A DNA stretch of 64,000 nucleotides from Hemibagrus wyckioides. Its lineage: Eukaryota; Chordata; Actinopteri; Siluriformes; Bagridae. Location of the stretch: contig NC_080718.1 of the NCBI RefSeq assembly GCF_019097595.1, positions 21,945,657-22,009,656 on the forward strand, written 5' to 3'. The notes under the pieces are model-generated. The model worked only from the letters and a program-made list of their open reading frames with translations, did no database searches and was not told the origin of the DNA. Positions 43,823 through 56,730 of this stretch are shown here, one piece after another (position 1 is the stretch's first letter; each line of letters opens with the position of its first letter). Position numbers and translations under genes: made by a program.

Positions 43823-44904
43823 TTCTTTAACAAACTGATAAAGTAATTGTGTTATTTTCATTGGAATAACAAATTTTAAACATATTCTCAGTTTTACTAA
43901 AATTCTAAGAATAACAATAAACTATATTTAAAGAATTCAACACTGAATGTTAAATTATGAGTTATAGAATGCACAGTCTGGTTCTCTCTCTCTCCCCCCC
44001 CCCCCCCTCTCTAGAGATGGCTCTTTTTACATCTCATGATTGTAGCACGATTCTTTCTCGGAAGATGTCATTATAAACTCGCATATAAATATCATTTTAA
44101 TTGAAATTCTGAATAGTAGCAACGTTCGTGATGAAAAATCAAGACTTAAGCCTCGCGTTTATTATATTACTAAAAAGCAGTAAGTGCTCCTATAAGAAAT
44201 CAAAAGAATAGCTTGGACTATATAAATCACAAGCTGTATTGCACAAGCAATTGTTTTGCAAACCAACTGCATCAAAGCTGAATCTAATTGTGAGCTTTAA
44301 AATATTTCCGCCCCTGAACAGCTGGAACTGCTGTGTCTGAAAACATTGTTTTTAAACCCTAGTATCCAGAAATTTATCTCTGTGTCCGAATGGTACGGTG
44401 AGCAGTCAGTAACGAGCCCATTGTGTGCCCTGCCGTGATGTCCTTCATGTGTGAAAATGCAGCATTTCCATGAATCTGATGGCCGGCTGTGGGCTGAGCC
44501 ACAGTAAACCCTCAGCTGAACAAAGGCAGTGCCAAGGCACACTAAACACCACTCAGTGCCAAACGCTTCATCTAGTCGCTCACTGGCCTCGCCTTCGAAA
44601 TCCCACACGTTGATGTCAGCAAATGGAAAGGATTATGCTAATAGAGATCATAGCTTATCATACAAATTATTTAAATTGAATTTCACAACATGGTCACACC
44701 TGCTTTCTGGTCACACTTTGGTCACAGCTGCTTCTTAGCACAACCCCAGTATTATGTCAGGAATAAAGCATGACTGCACACTGTGTTGTAGGAAAATGAT
44801 AGGCAACGCTGCGGTTTGATGTGAAGCAGAGGTACAGTTAACAGCAACTAACTACTTTCACAGATGTTCAACCTGTAATTCAGGATATCATGATCTCAAG
44901 AAAG
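43823..44904. other. Intron sequence without recognisable elements
   Basis: A pyrimidine tract with a C run at about 43996-44008 is the only notable feature. The open frames around 44297-44738 have no domain. Confidence 0.5.
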
Positions 44905-45462
44905 TCCAAAGATGGATGGATGGATGGACGGACAGATATATCGATAGACAGATGGATGGATAGATGGATGAACGGAAGGACAGATAGATGGATGGATGGA
45001 CAGACGGACAGATGGATGGACGGACGGACGGTCAGATAGATAGATGGACGGATGGATAGATAGATGGACGGACAGAGGGACAGACAGATAGATGGATGGA
45101 CGGAGGGACAGATAGATAGATAGATGGACGGACGGACGGATAGATGGACAGACGGATAGATGGACGGACGGAGGGATTGATGGATGGATGGCCGGACGGA
45201 CGGATAGATGGCCGGACGGACGGATAGATGGACGGACGGAGGGATTGATGGATGGCCAGACGGACGGACCGATTGATGGACGGACGGACGGATAGATGGA
45301 CGGACGGACGAACAGATAAATGGACGGACAGATGGACACAGAGACAGATGGATGGACAGATAGACAGACTGATAGACAGACGGACGGATGGACAGATAGA
45401 CGGACTGATAGACAGACGGATGGACAGATAGACAGACTGATAGATAGATGGACGGACAGAAA
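44905..45462. repeat. GGAC/GGAT/AGAT tetranucleotide array
   Basis: Mixed GGAC, GGAT, AGAT and AGAC tetramers run for about 550 bp. Frames on both strands are open (Ser-Ile-Arg-Pro or Asp-Gly-Trp-Thr type) because the period is four and few stops occur; they are not genes. A transposon (45484-45742) follows at once. Confidence 0.95.
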
Positions 45463-45483
45463 GGCCAAAACTCCTTCCATGTA

Positions 45484-45742
45484 TAGTGGAACCTCGGCAT
45501 ACAACATTTCAATACTTAAACTAATTTTTGCCTTAGGAATTGAAATTTTGCAACAATATTTGATATGCAAAAATCTGATTATAGTGTTGGAAATGAGTAA
45601 TATTAGTAATATTTTTGGGAGGCTGGAACGGCTTATCTGCATTTACATTATTTCTTATGGGAAAATACATATCACAATACAAATTTTTGCCTTAAGAACT
45701 CGCCTACAGAACGAATTCGACTCGTATGCTGAGGTTCCACTG
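45484..45742. mobile_element. Short TA-flanked MITE
   Basis: The 259-bp element has inverted ends TAGTGGAACCTCGGCATAC and GTATGCTGAGGTTCCACTG between TA dinucleotides. The inner parts are also largely inverted (TTTTTGCCTTAGGAATT and TTTTTGCCTTAAGAACT flank the centre). It is the same family as 12426-13370. Confidence 0.85.
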
Positions 45743-47270
45743 TATCTTACACGTGATCATACGAATATGCATCTTCAATAAAAATGAAACGTGTTTAATC
45801 TGGTTATTTTCAGCATTGGGATTAGGGTGGATTATCAGACATGTAGGTCCTTGTAAATTAACTGTTACTACAGAAATAATAACTTAAAAACAGAGAAACA
45901 GTAGGTAAGGAATAACATGACTGTTGTAGACAGTTTCTCTTTCTTTTTCATTGTTTTTGTGTTAAACAGCACGGTCTGGTGTGCGTCATTCCACATACAC
46001 TACAATGTACAAAACCTCACCGTGTGATGCTTTGTAGTTAGCTTTAATGATGTGGAACGTCTGAGAGACAGGTTAGTTTCTCTTTCTCTGACTTTTACAT
46101 TCATTTCTTCATCCGTCTTTCTCTTTCTTTCTCTTTCCTCGTCTCTGATTTTTTTTCAGAGCAAGAAAAGCATAAACCTTCCTGTACTGATAATGTTAAA
46201 TAAATTTCTCCTTACTAATGAAAAAAAAATAAATCATATCAGCCGTTATATATTTTCACCTGCTTAAACAGGTTTATTATTCATCTCAGATTTTGTGAAG
46301 CAGCTACCTAGCAAGTCCCTGTGTATAAATTCACCATTTATATATAGCATTTATAGTCAGTAATTGTTTCAGGATTTCTTCTGCTGCATTTACGTTTATT
46401 CAGGCAGAACGTTTTCAGTAATTATTCCTCAGGTTTTTCTTCTAGCTCAGCTCAGCTCCATCTTAGTACAGCTTGTTCCCAGTGATCAGGACAGCGAAAT
46501 GCACGAAATGTACCGTCTCTTCCCTCTCTAAATTATTAATATCACTCCACACATCTAAATAGAATTTTATGGAGCATTTTTAGCACCAGGATGAAAAAAA
46601 CAGCAGTTAAAAAAGTGATGTGTTGATCAGGGCTTTGTGATATGACAGAAATATATCACCATTCTTGAAGGACATTTGTGTGATAAAAACTAACAAGACA
46701 TTAGATGGATGGATCAATAGACCCCACTTTATTCATCCCAGAGGGAAATTCGCCTCTTACAGCAGTGCACAGAGTTAGAAGTGTACTAAAAGTAATTTAA
46801 CATTGTAAATTATTCAGTAGTGCTGAAGGGAGTTGTTATCCATTTCTTTCTTTTCTTTTTTCTCCTTGTTTGATTGAATGAAACCCTGAGGAATGTGGAA
46901 ATTTATTAAATATTATTTTAGACAAAAATAAAAAAAACAACACTTATTTAACCCACAAAAATATATTTATTATAATATCTTATTGTTTTATTTATTTATT
47001 TATTTATTTATTTTTTAAAAATCAGTACAAAAAAAGTTAAATAAAAGCTGAAAAAGGGGGAAAAAAATTGTCATATTTTCCAACCCTAGTGCTTATATTG
47101 CTAGTGATCTGATGTATAGTGAGTATTATTATTATCATGAATAATAATGATACTAATAATAATAATAATTATAATACTTTGTTTTATATTTTGATGATAA
47201 AAATATGTATATGTATATGTATTTGTATAGTTTTATAAAATTTCTATATTTCTAAATTTCTATACTGTGT
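45743..47270. other. A/T-rich intron sequence
   Basis: It includes a diverged dispersed-looking stretch near 46700-46790 (CCACTTTATTCATCCCAGAGGGAAATTC) and TTTATTTA runs near 46990. No supported gene. Confidence 0.5.
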
Positions 47271-47271
47271 A

Positions 47272-47364
<93 letters not shown>
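47271..47364. repeat. (TA)n microsatellite
   Basis: About 40 TA units follow GTGTGTGTG. The Ile-Tyr open frame through it is not coding. Confidence 0.97.
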
Positions 47365-47367
<3 letters not shown>

Positions 47368-49799
47368 GCATTTTCACAACAGCTTCATATTTTCTTCCTC
47401 CTCTATGCATTTATTGTCTATCCCCTGCACTTTTCTAACCTCAGAGAGGACTTCCTCTCAGTTTCCTCTCGTCATGCTGTGTGATTAGATAAAGCAGCAG
47501 CTCTCATTCCATACCACAGAACAGCACCATGCCGCTTAGTACCAGGGAAGAGATTTGTGAAATACGAGCTGTATTTTACTCCACTGTCTGAACGGTACGT
47601 TTTTATTTTATTTATTTATTTAATTCCTAAATATCACATTTCCTCTGGGCCCTACCTTTATTTATACTCGCCCCTGATGTCCTGATCAAGATGGACTATT
47701 ATTATGTTGCTGGTTTTGTAATTGGATCGATGTTTCTATTTGTGCTGGCTATGGAATAGCCCATTACCACAGAGCTATAAATGTACATCAGTCTCTTTTG
47801 AAAGGGAAAATTAGCTAAAAATAAATAAATCAGATGAATAATTTGGTTGCCAAAATAATAGAGCACATGAAGGAAGTTAATATAGCCAATGATCAAGGGC
47901 GCACTCCGTTACAGGTTTCTCATCTTTACTGATCATTTCCCAAAAACAACACATCACCACAAAACGGAAAAAAAATGACTCAAATCACAGCGCTGTGCCA
48001 GGCTAGAACTTAAGAAGGGAAAAGTGGGACAAATGTCCAATATAGTGTTCCCATTTCTATCTAATCAGGCTCGCATTACTCTTAATGAAAGGACAGCGAA
48101 GCCAGAAAGAGCTGGAAAAGTGAGAAAGTGAGGCACAGTAATGGAAAGATAGTAGATGGATCGTCTCAGCGGCTTGCTTTGTAAAAACCCGGGTCAATTT
48201 AGCATGCAGAAGCAACTGCTTGCATTGGTTTAAATTCTGGATTCTGATTAGTTGCTGAATAAGTTTCCATAGTAGAAGCTGAACAGAGGAAAATATCTAA
48301 CGTTGTGTTTTTCATGTTGAGGTGATATTTTTTTTTTGGATGAAGTCTCCCATCCAAAAAGTTTTTAGACGGCGAGCTTGCCAGTTTTCTCAGCAACATT
48401 GACGAGTTGCATTTAGGGAATTCATTTATGGAACATTAAGGTGCATTAGGTAGAATCTCTAAAAAAAAATTATAAAAATAAATATGCATATAGTTCTATA
48501 TTTAGCTATGTAGTTAAAGAAAATAAGTGGGTGGAGTTGAATAGATTTTTTTTTTTTCCTCTCACTGACATTTTCCATCCATGTACACAAACACTTATGG
48601 TGGTTCAGCTAGTTTTAGCATACTACCCGGAGCTACCGTTAGCAAGGATGGTCATGACATCAAGTTGCACCTCTATAAACATGCAACTTCTCCTCTTAAT
48701 GATATAAGTGATGTGAAGAAGTTTTTTTTCCACAGCTGTATAATACACTTGGCTCAAACTATTATGTTTTTATTATTATTATTTTTGCCATAGAATTTTC
48801 CACATTATTAGTATTGGTATGAAATGAAAATTATTGACTATTGCACCTTTAAAGAGACAGAGGAGGGGAATTGAGCCTGGTGCAGAAATGGCATTTTTAA
48901 AGCTGCTATAATGTAGTAACTCATAGAGAAGTAAGATGTTTTAAGTAAAACATTGACAAGCTGCTGTGGTATAAGATGAATTAAGTGCTTTTTTTTGTGG
49001 GAGAGAGATCAATGCCATGGTGTAAAGAGTCATTTCGTGGGTCTTTTAAAAAATTCACAGTATGTTTTCGAGTAAAATGAATCATTTCGTATACATTCAA
49101 TCTATACTGAGAGTGTACAACTGAAAAGAAAGAAAATATCTTCCTTTCCTCCTTCCCCAACTGCTTGTTCATCTCGAGGTGCTGTTATACTGTAGTGCTT
49201 TGTTTTGCTACATTTTTATAACTTGCAGCTCAGTCTGCTGATCAGTCAGTCTGTTTAGGTGTTCTACAAATACACAAGTTCATCATCGGACAGATAAAAG
49301 AGCATCTTTGTCAGTGACATAAAAAAGATAGTGGTGAGAGAGAGAGAGCTTTGTGACCCTGACTCGGTTTTAGGTCTTAAAGCCGCTGCAGCACCGAGTT
49401 TGTGTAGCTCTTTGTTCTCCTTCAGCCAGAAGGTCCAGCTTTCTTGGGAATGATAAAGGCCTTTTGAAGTCACTTGCTTTCACAGAACCAACATGGCTTC
49501 GTTTGATCACAAAAGCTGCATTTTGCGGCCGCAGGAAGTGCTGTATAAAGGGAAACAATGCCACGAGCGTGTCTATAAATGTACTTTTCCCAAGAATTTC
49601 TGGGAACACTGAAGCTATACACATGCCAGATTTACTTAATCAGGTAACAGATACGGCTTTAATGCACTAGTCATACATCATCTTATGGAATATGGAATAA
49701 TTTGCCATTTGTCATTCAGCAATCAAATTCATGTCATGAGGACTTAAACTGATAAAAATAATTTTCAAAAATGGATCATACCGATAGAGAAGGTTATTG
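47365..49799. other. Intron sequence without recognisable elements
   Basis: About 2.4 kb of ordinary intronic DNA with a short GA run near 49335. Several short open frames on both strands were checked and none has a recognisable domain or exon signals. Confidence 0.5.
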
Positions 49800-50050
49800 G
49801 CCTCATGGTGATCCAGGGGCAGGATCCCACACTCTCATTGTCGTGGCCCAGTTTCGAGTCCCGGGCTGGGAGCTAACCCAGCCACTGAAGGGTTAACTCT
49901 CAGTGCCGATCCCAAGCCCGGATTAAATGGGAAGGTTGTGTCAGGAAGGGCATCCGGGGTAAAACCTGCGCCACACCAAAACATGCGAACCAAAATGATC
50001 TGCTGTGGCACCTCCGAACAGGGAGCAACCGTAAGAACACCACCACTGAT
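49800..50050 (+). mobile_element. tRNA-derived SINE of a second family
   Basis: It carries a tRNA-like B box (CAGTTTCGAGTCCCGGGC), then GAGCTAACCCAGCCACTGAA, GGGTTAACTCTCAGTGCCGATC, GGTTGTGTCAGGAAGGGCATCC and a tail GATCTGCTGTGGCACC. A second, more diverged copy lies at 56550-56730. The overlapping open frames are shadows. Confidence 0.75.
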
Positions 50051-51499
50051 CGAGAAGGTTATTAGTATTGTTAATAGTGAAGTCATTGCAAGATTGCGAG
50101 CTTTAATAATCGCATTTAAAGACATATAACATGCTGATGTCCGTATTCACAAAATAACCGAGATGGAGGAAGAGTTTGCAGTTAATGATGATGATAAAGT
50201 AGTAGTGTCATAAAACCGGCATTATTTGTCTCTTTTTTTTTTTTATAATTTACACACTCGTACTTTCTCAATCGCCGGTCTCATTTCAGGTCACAGATCA
50301 GTTCACACTCCAGTGTCAGTTAAACCAGACCTAAAAAAAAAAAAAAAAAAAGGTCTGTAGATCAATAACACTGTCAGTCCCTCTTCAGTGTTGACCTTTA
50401 CCTCCTCTGCTCTAGTATTCACCCCCCTGTTGCTGTAAAAAGCGTCATGCTCACAGAAATAACTTCTAGTTCATTAATGCCTAATTACATCATCAGCACA
50501 AACTAGCTGAGGTTGCTGCTCTATTTTGCCTCCTAGTGGATAACAGACACACATTCCTACATTCGATTGGTTGCATCATTACAGCTTTTATCAGTCCAGT
50601 TTCCAGCTCCGAATATTCAGCAAAATGTTAGATTTCTAAAAGGACAGCATTAATGTGAAGTCAAAGAAGCTGAAACAATCTTGACATTTAAGTGCTTTTA
50701 CAGTCGGTCTAGCATTAAAAGCTTTCTCTGTTTAGTATATAATTATTGATTACATTAAGAATGATATTTTTTTGTAAGATTAAAAATGTGAACGGCTTTG
50801 AACTCTTTCACTTATGTGCACTTGTATTATATTTACACTTGCATTTATTGTTGATTTATTATATGAAAATATTTACAGGTGCATTGTAAATATAATAATG
50901 TAATAAAAATAATTTCGTAAACATTTCCAGTTCTCAAAAAAATTGCAAATTTTTTCAAATCAAATTTTAGTCTTTAGTGTTTGTTAGAGACATTTATTTA
51001 TTTATTTATTTATTCATTCATTCATTCATTCATTCATTCTTAGTGTTTGAAGACATTGCGGTTTATCAAATGCCACACGTACCTTCTGCTTGTTTTATGT
51101 CTACAGTTCGAACCGAATGTCTCCTCTGCTGCTTCGCTCCATTAAATACTTTTTTTGGGGGCATTCAGTAGACCAATGAATCCATATTTAATAAATAACA
51201 CACCATCTATTGAACACAGCTCCAATTAACAAGGAAGCTAGTGAGTAAACCGCTCACGTCCCCCCCGAGAGAAAAATGAGTCAGACTTGATAAAAACCTA
51301 ATAATGAGACTTGATAATTAAGTCGCATCTTCGTAATTAAGGGCCGGTACCAAAACAGTGTGGAGAGAAATATGAAATTATAAACTAGGCCCCGGAGACA
51401 TGACATCCTCATTTAGACTCTCGTTAAGGAAGACGCATGATATCCGTCAACGTACGAGTGAGCTGCAGAGTGATCGCATCTTAAAGATCACCGTACACA
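50051..51499. other. Intron sequence with simple repeats only
   Basis: Poly(T) near 50230, poly(A) near 50333-50351, and (TTTA)n(TTCA)n at 50994-51040. No gene or named element was recognised. Confidence 0.55.
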
Positions 51500-52025
51500 C
51501 TCGCCGGCCAATTTAATAGGAACATTCCTGCTGTTATTCCGAGAGCCAGTCATGTGGCAGCAGGACAGTGCGTTAAATCATGCTTACAGGTCAAGAGCTG
51601 CAGGTCATTTTCACATCAAACAGCAAAACGAGGGAATAATGTGATCTATGTTTCCCTGACATTGTTGGTGGCTTTCGGAAATGGCGAATCTACAGGGAAT
51701 TTCACACACAGCAGTCTCTAGAGTTTACAAAAAAACATCAACAGACAAAAAACCTCCAGTGATGGTCCAGCCAGACTGAATTATTTACATTTATGGCACT
51801 TGACAGGATCCTACTTCAAGAAGGACTTACAGGGAAGTGTAGTGAAGTCAGTGAAATACAGCAAGTTTTAAAGTGCTGGTTAAAAAAAAATACTCTTTAC
51901 AGCTGTGGTGAACAGAAAAGCATCTCAGACTCCACACTTCCACCGAACCCAGTGGTAAATGGGCTACAACAGCAGAAAACCTCACCAGCTTTCACTCCTA
52001 TCAGGGAAAAAAACAGAATCTAAGG
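51500..52025 (+). mobile_element. Diverged single-arm copy of the foldback/DNA element family
   Basis: In order it holds GGCCAATTTAATAGGAACATTC, CCAGTCATGTGGCAGCAG, TTTCACATCAAACAGCA, GGGAATTTCACACACAGCAG, CTCTAGAGTTTACAAAAAAA and, after a gap, GGGCTACAACAGCAGAAAAC. These words are shared with 13621-14181 and 41565-42330. No frame is intact. Confidence 0.65.
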
Positions 52026-54575
52026 CTTGAAGGCACAGGCTTCAGATCATCAGCTGTCCAGTTTCAGTGAACCTCTCACTCTAACTGTCACTGTTAATGT
52101 CAGCATCGTCGTCCCGTATGGGGTGTGACAGGGTGACACAGGGACACTGGAGGCTGATGGGGGGGAAAAGAGAGAGCCAAGAGAGAGAGAAAGCACAAAC
52201 ATTTCAGAGCATTGCCCCAGGCTGATGGGTTCAACGTCCTCTCTGTGTTGTTCCTAAAATAAAATCCTCTGATGAAAGTAATAACATTTTGGAGGCTGAT
52301 CCCAATAAACTACTAAAGCACTGAACAGGGTTACTGAGGTCATGGATCTATGCAAAGAAACCAAAAAGAGAGTGGCTTTAAATGATCCAGTACTACTGTT
52401 AAAGCTTGTAGTAAAATAATCTCCGATTAATATGAAGATGATTAGCTGTAATCCTAGCGTGACCTACTGTCAGTGTTGTATTTGAATACAGCATGTAGGT
52501 ATGGTTTGACTCAGGACGTAATACAGGAAGTTATATTCTTGTTTTCAAAATCTGGACTGTCCATGACTCAGCATGCGGTTAAATATTTGTGACTATTGAT
52601 TTAGGAGTTCTGCCATCTCTGATATTTGATAAGAGCCTTATTTTCACTTCAGTTCTAACAGAAAAAATAAAAAAGCTGCAGGGTTTTGAGCTTCCTTCAA
52701 TAGCTGAGAAATCTGGCATCCTTTTATTTTCAAATACGCCTCATAGCGTCTAGTCTCCAGAAGCTTTTTCTGAATGAACGCTCTCAGATATGATTATAAG
52801 CTTCGTCTCGTACCCCTCGTATCACCTTCAGCTCACCATGGAAAAAGAACAGTCGCTCGTTTATTTATCCTAGGTGCTTCATTCATTTTGCTGGCAAAAT
52901 CCAGCAATCTGAACTAGGCTGTGGTTTAAGGACTTGAGATGATTCCTGCCTGCTGAATCCTGCTGTATTCATGTCGTGGTTTGTAGCGAGAAATAAATCC
53001 AACTTCTCAAATCTTTCCAGAAAGAGTTATTTGAAGTGAAGCCAGAAAAGGAGTAGTAGTTGTTCCATACCATCTACTGTGATTGATCAGTTTACAAGTC
53101 TTAATATAATTGCTGGTTGAACTCAGGTCTACATTGAGAGGTGCTCTACTGTGAGTTTCCGCACTCCATCTCAGCACAGAGTGGAATACAGGATCGCTGT
53201 ATGAACCGCTTTTCTAATCGACTTAGCATCTTATCGTGTAGAGATTCGCAGCATGAAAGCAACGTAATGTAGATTTTGCGCTCAATTAGTTGATGATTAG
53301 TGAGTTGAGTCAACAAGTTCATTTTAAACACCAGCTTCATTTTATTTACATTTACGGTATCAGGCAGACATCCTAATCGGGAGAGGCTCGCAAAAGTGAT
53401 GATACTGGTTCACTAGGTCATGGATTGAGAATACCGTCAGTCTAAACAGTCACAGACATTGGGAGGAATTATATTAAATATTAGTTACACTCTAATTAGT
53501 ATACACTGGTTAGGTTTGTGAGATCATGTGTAATCTGCCATCATTCCATAGTACCTTCTTAATCATTACTGACTGTGAATAGTATATCCTGTGGGGGAGA
53601 CGTGGGCGTGGCCAGACTCGCATACCACAGCTGGAAAAATACCAGACAGATGTTACAAGTGCTGTGATAAGTCAACTTCGTCAATTTGTTTTGCTTAGTT
53701 ATTCTTTAACAAGACATAACTCATTATAAAACTGAAATAAAATAATTAAAAACTAGACCTACATGCATTCTGTGGTGAAATTACTGAATTGAATTATTGA
53801 GTTACCCTGATAACACCTTCTAAACTTGATAAAACTTGATAAACAACATGTTTTGGGAGAGAAAACATTAACAGTTTGACAGCAGGAACAAGGGAAGTTG
53901 CAGCAAAGAGCAATGTTTGGTCAGAGGGTTATTAAGGTTCGAACAGCAGACAGCAAGGGCTGTCAACACTCATTATGAAATACTACCCAATTTATTTTGG
54001 TCACTCTGAAAGCTACAGACATCACGTTTTCCCCTCAAAATGACAGCCAGCATCAGTTCCGTCTATGGTCTATCTATACTGTCATCACTTGTCCCAGGCC
54101 TAATAACGCTACCTAAAAGCATCCTTAAAAAGCCATTCCATGTGTGTTGTAAGTGCAGTGAAAATTTGTTCTGCTGTAATTGGATGTGAAAGGTCTACCT
54201 GAAGGGAGCACAGATGTTTTTTGTTTTTTCCGCCCAGAGTGATCGATTGTTCCCTGTGACCAACCCTGCGCTTTAATGTTGTTAGGCTTAATGAAAATGA
54301 TCGATGGTAGTTTCAGAAGAGCTCCGCTTAGTATTTCTCTCACACGCGTCCATTCATTTGGGCCGAATAAAAAAAAGGTGAGCCGTTTTGAAAGTGAAAA
54401 CGTTTTTGTATTCGAATAATGCAAACCACTAACATCTTTTATTTCTGCTCACTGCTGATCGATAACAATTTCTGTCCAATTTTCTCCCCTGTTCATCCCC
54501 GTCAAATGACATCTTTCACCTCCCACCCCCTTTTATTTTTTATTTTTTTGTGTACCTTCTCTCTCTCTTATTCAG
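52026..54575. other. zdhhc14: 3' part of the last zdhhc14 intron
   Basis: No mobile element or gene is recognised in about 2.5 kb. The intron ends with a good pyrimidine tract (CTTCTCTCTCTCTTATTCAG). Confidence 0.55.
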
Positions 54576-54968
54576 TGTGACCAAGACCAGTGCATTCAGA
54601 GCACCAAATTCGTTTTGCAGGCCGCCGCTACGCCGCTGCTGCAGAGCGAGACCCCGGTCACGGCTGATGAGTCATCGGCGCCTGGAAAGCCAGCCCTAGG
54701 GGCTCCCTGCCCGTTGCTTCCTCTCGGCCAGCCCACACCACCGACCTCCACCCCGAGTCTGAGCTGTGACGCTGAGAGTCTGAGCCCTCCTGCCCCCGAG
54801 GCCCAACACCACTTCCTCACGCCTGACGATGCCCCGTCGCCCCCAGGCATGCTTCCCTGCACAAGCCCGCTGGACCACGGCCACACAGCGCCCTTCTACA
54901 ACCCCGCCAGCCAGGACTCTCTACACGAGGACTCGGTCAGAGGCCTGATCAAACTCAGCTCTGTTTAA
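54576..54968 (+). CDS. zdhhc14: zdhhc14 terminal coding exon
   Basis: The 393-nt exon (130 codons plus TAA) starts after CTTATTCAG and opens CDQDQCIQSTKFVLQAAATP, then LLQSETP. It continues through a Pro- and Ser-rich, probably disordered cytosolic tail (PPTSTPSLSCDAESLSPPAP, then HHFLTPDDAPSPPG) and ends ASQDSLHEDSVRGLIKLSSV. The ends of the tail match remembered ZDHHC14 almost exactly and the middle is free to vary. The final S-S-V fits a class I PDZ-binding motif, an inference about partners. With the other seven exons it gives 404 residues; the human protein is about 488, leaving about 84 residues upstream. GC content is much higher than in the flanks. Minus-strand frames here are shadows. 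Confidence 0.97.
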   Translation, partial: CDQDQCIQSTKFVLQAAATPLLQSETPVTADESSAPGKPALGAPCPLLPLGQPTPPTSTPSLSCDAESLSPPAPEAQHHFLTPDDAPSPPGMLPCTSPLDHGHTAPFYNPASQDSLHEDSVRGLIKLSSV

Positions 54969-55805
54969 ATCTACTGATGCGTGGTCATCTCGTGTGTCGC
55001 TTCCCACACTGCCCTTTAATCTGTGCCAAGAGCCTGCTCGCTCCTCATCGTAACACTCAGTACAATCTCAGTGATCTGACTGACTAAATCACTCAGTGTG
55101 GACCGGAACACGTTTAAACCCAATCTGCCACACTCCCAAGCCACAAAGTGAGCTGCCAAATCCGTCTTTGCTCCTCTGGACTGTCTGGATACGGGAGCTG
55201 CTGCCCCAAGGGCTGGGTGGCTTCTAAAACAAAGGGCTGTAACTAATTCAGTGCATCGAACCGTTTAAGAAGAGGACGTTCCACTTGAAAAGCTGCTTCA
55301 TGTGTCACTCGCTGGGATTCACTTTGTATTTTTTGGGCTGTTTTCCAAAAAAAAAAATAAATAAAAAAATCTGAATCCCTTTTTGACGATTGGGAACGGA
55401 CAGTTTTTGCCACCCGTCTTTTGAGATCATTGCACAGTTGATAACATGAGCTGTTGCCATGATGATGCAGATGCATAAACTTTCTCTCTCTCTATTTTTT
55501 TTTTTTACATATTTTGGAAAGTATATGATCTAGTCTTGTGCCACAAACAGATGTTTTCCTTTCTCGACAAATTGGTGTCTATCACATGGATATTACTGCA
55601 TTCCCTGACTTTTAAATGGGATAACGTGTAAAAGCCGTTCCTGCATCTTTAAAGACTCGATGTTGTATGCTGCGAAGTTCCCTGGTCTGCATAAACACAG
55701 TGTTATCTTGTGATGATTGCCTGTGGTGGATGTCTTACCAACACGACCTATGATACTGTGTCATGGAAAAATAATACACTGCCCAATAAAATCTGATTCG
55801 TTACG
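54969..55805 (+). other. zdhhc14: zdhhc14 3' untranslated region (probable)
   Basis: The stretch from the stop codon to a probable cleavage site shortly after AATAAA at 55785-55790. An earlier AATAAATAAA at about 55357 could give a shorter form. The end is inferred; no transcript evidence is available. Confidence 0.6.
55785..55790 (+). terminator. zdhhc14: Polyadenylation signal AATAAA for zdhhc14
   Basis: Canonical hexamer in CTGCCCAATAAAATCTG, 817 bp after the stop codon, followed by T/G-containing sequence. It is the best placed of several candidates. Confidence 0.6.
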
Positions 55806-56549
55806 AGTATCAGTTACTTGCTTGATATCAGAGTTGTTAGAATGCCGTTGTTTGCAATAAGCATCATCAGTAGCTTTGTCTTTGTACTCCACAACCTTTC
55901 ACCAAATGCAGGAAAACTTTAGCGAGGTTTAGTTTTTTTTAGTTTAGGATCCACTCAAAAATGTCTCATTTTCAGAAGACTTCTGTTACTCTAGTAAATG
56001 AATACATGTATAGACCTGAATGAAGACTGTGTTTTTCAAAAGCTACTGAATCTGTATTGTGTGATATTACTACAGACAAAATTATCTACGTTTTTTCTTC
56101 GGCTATAACAGAAACCTAAGCGCAATTATTAATAAATGAAATTTCACATCTACAACATTACACTCGAGCCAAAATCTGTTCAGTGAGACCGACATGGCTT
56201 ATTATTTATTTAAGTTGTAACATGTTTTTCTGTTTTCCCCCTAACTTCAGATCATTAAAATACAAAATCATTTTTAAAACCTACTGTAAGGTAAGGTAAA
56301 GTTTTATGGTGGTGATTCTTCCTGCTGAGAAAGTCGTCTCAGGAAAGTGTGCCACAAAGACGTCAATCTCTTTAACATCTGTCTTGAGACATCTGTCGCT
56401 AGACTTCAACTGTAATTATTTTAGTATTTTTTAACAAGATTTATTTAACTGTTTTAACAAAACATCACCCAATCCTGATCTTCCTCTGGACATAAACACT
56501 ATCTATTAGTAAATAAATAAATAAATAAATAAAACTTAAATAGTAAGTA
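55806..56549. other. Intergenic sequence between convergent genes
   Basis: A/T-rich, with an (AAAT)n run at about 56510-56534. Nothing else recognised. Confidence 0.5.
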
Positions 56550-56730
56550 ACCCCTTCTGGTCTTGCAGCTCTTACCACTGTGGCCTGGGTTCGAGTTTCA
56601 GGCAGGGAAACAACCCAGGCACTGAGGGGTTAATTCTCAGTCCCATGGCTGGATAAAATGAGAGGGTTGTGTCAGGAAGGGCATCAGTGTCAAAATTCAT
56701 ATATGTGGATCAGAGGACAGATGAAGGACA
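56550..56730 (+). mobile_element. Diverged SINE, second family
   Basis: GGCCTGGGTTCGAGTTTCAGG is a tRNA-like B-box region. CAACCCAGGCACTGAGGGGT, TAATTCTCAGTCCCATGGC and GTTGTGTCAGGAAGGGCATC match the copy at 49800-50050. Confidence 0.7.

Noticed and set aside
44880..45781. Open frames of 153-248 codons on both strands of the GGAC/GGAT array
   Set aside because: Tetranucleotide repeats with few stops; both strands open at once, with biased repeat composition.
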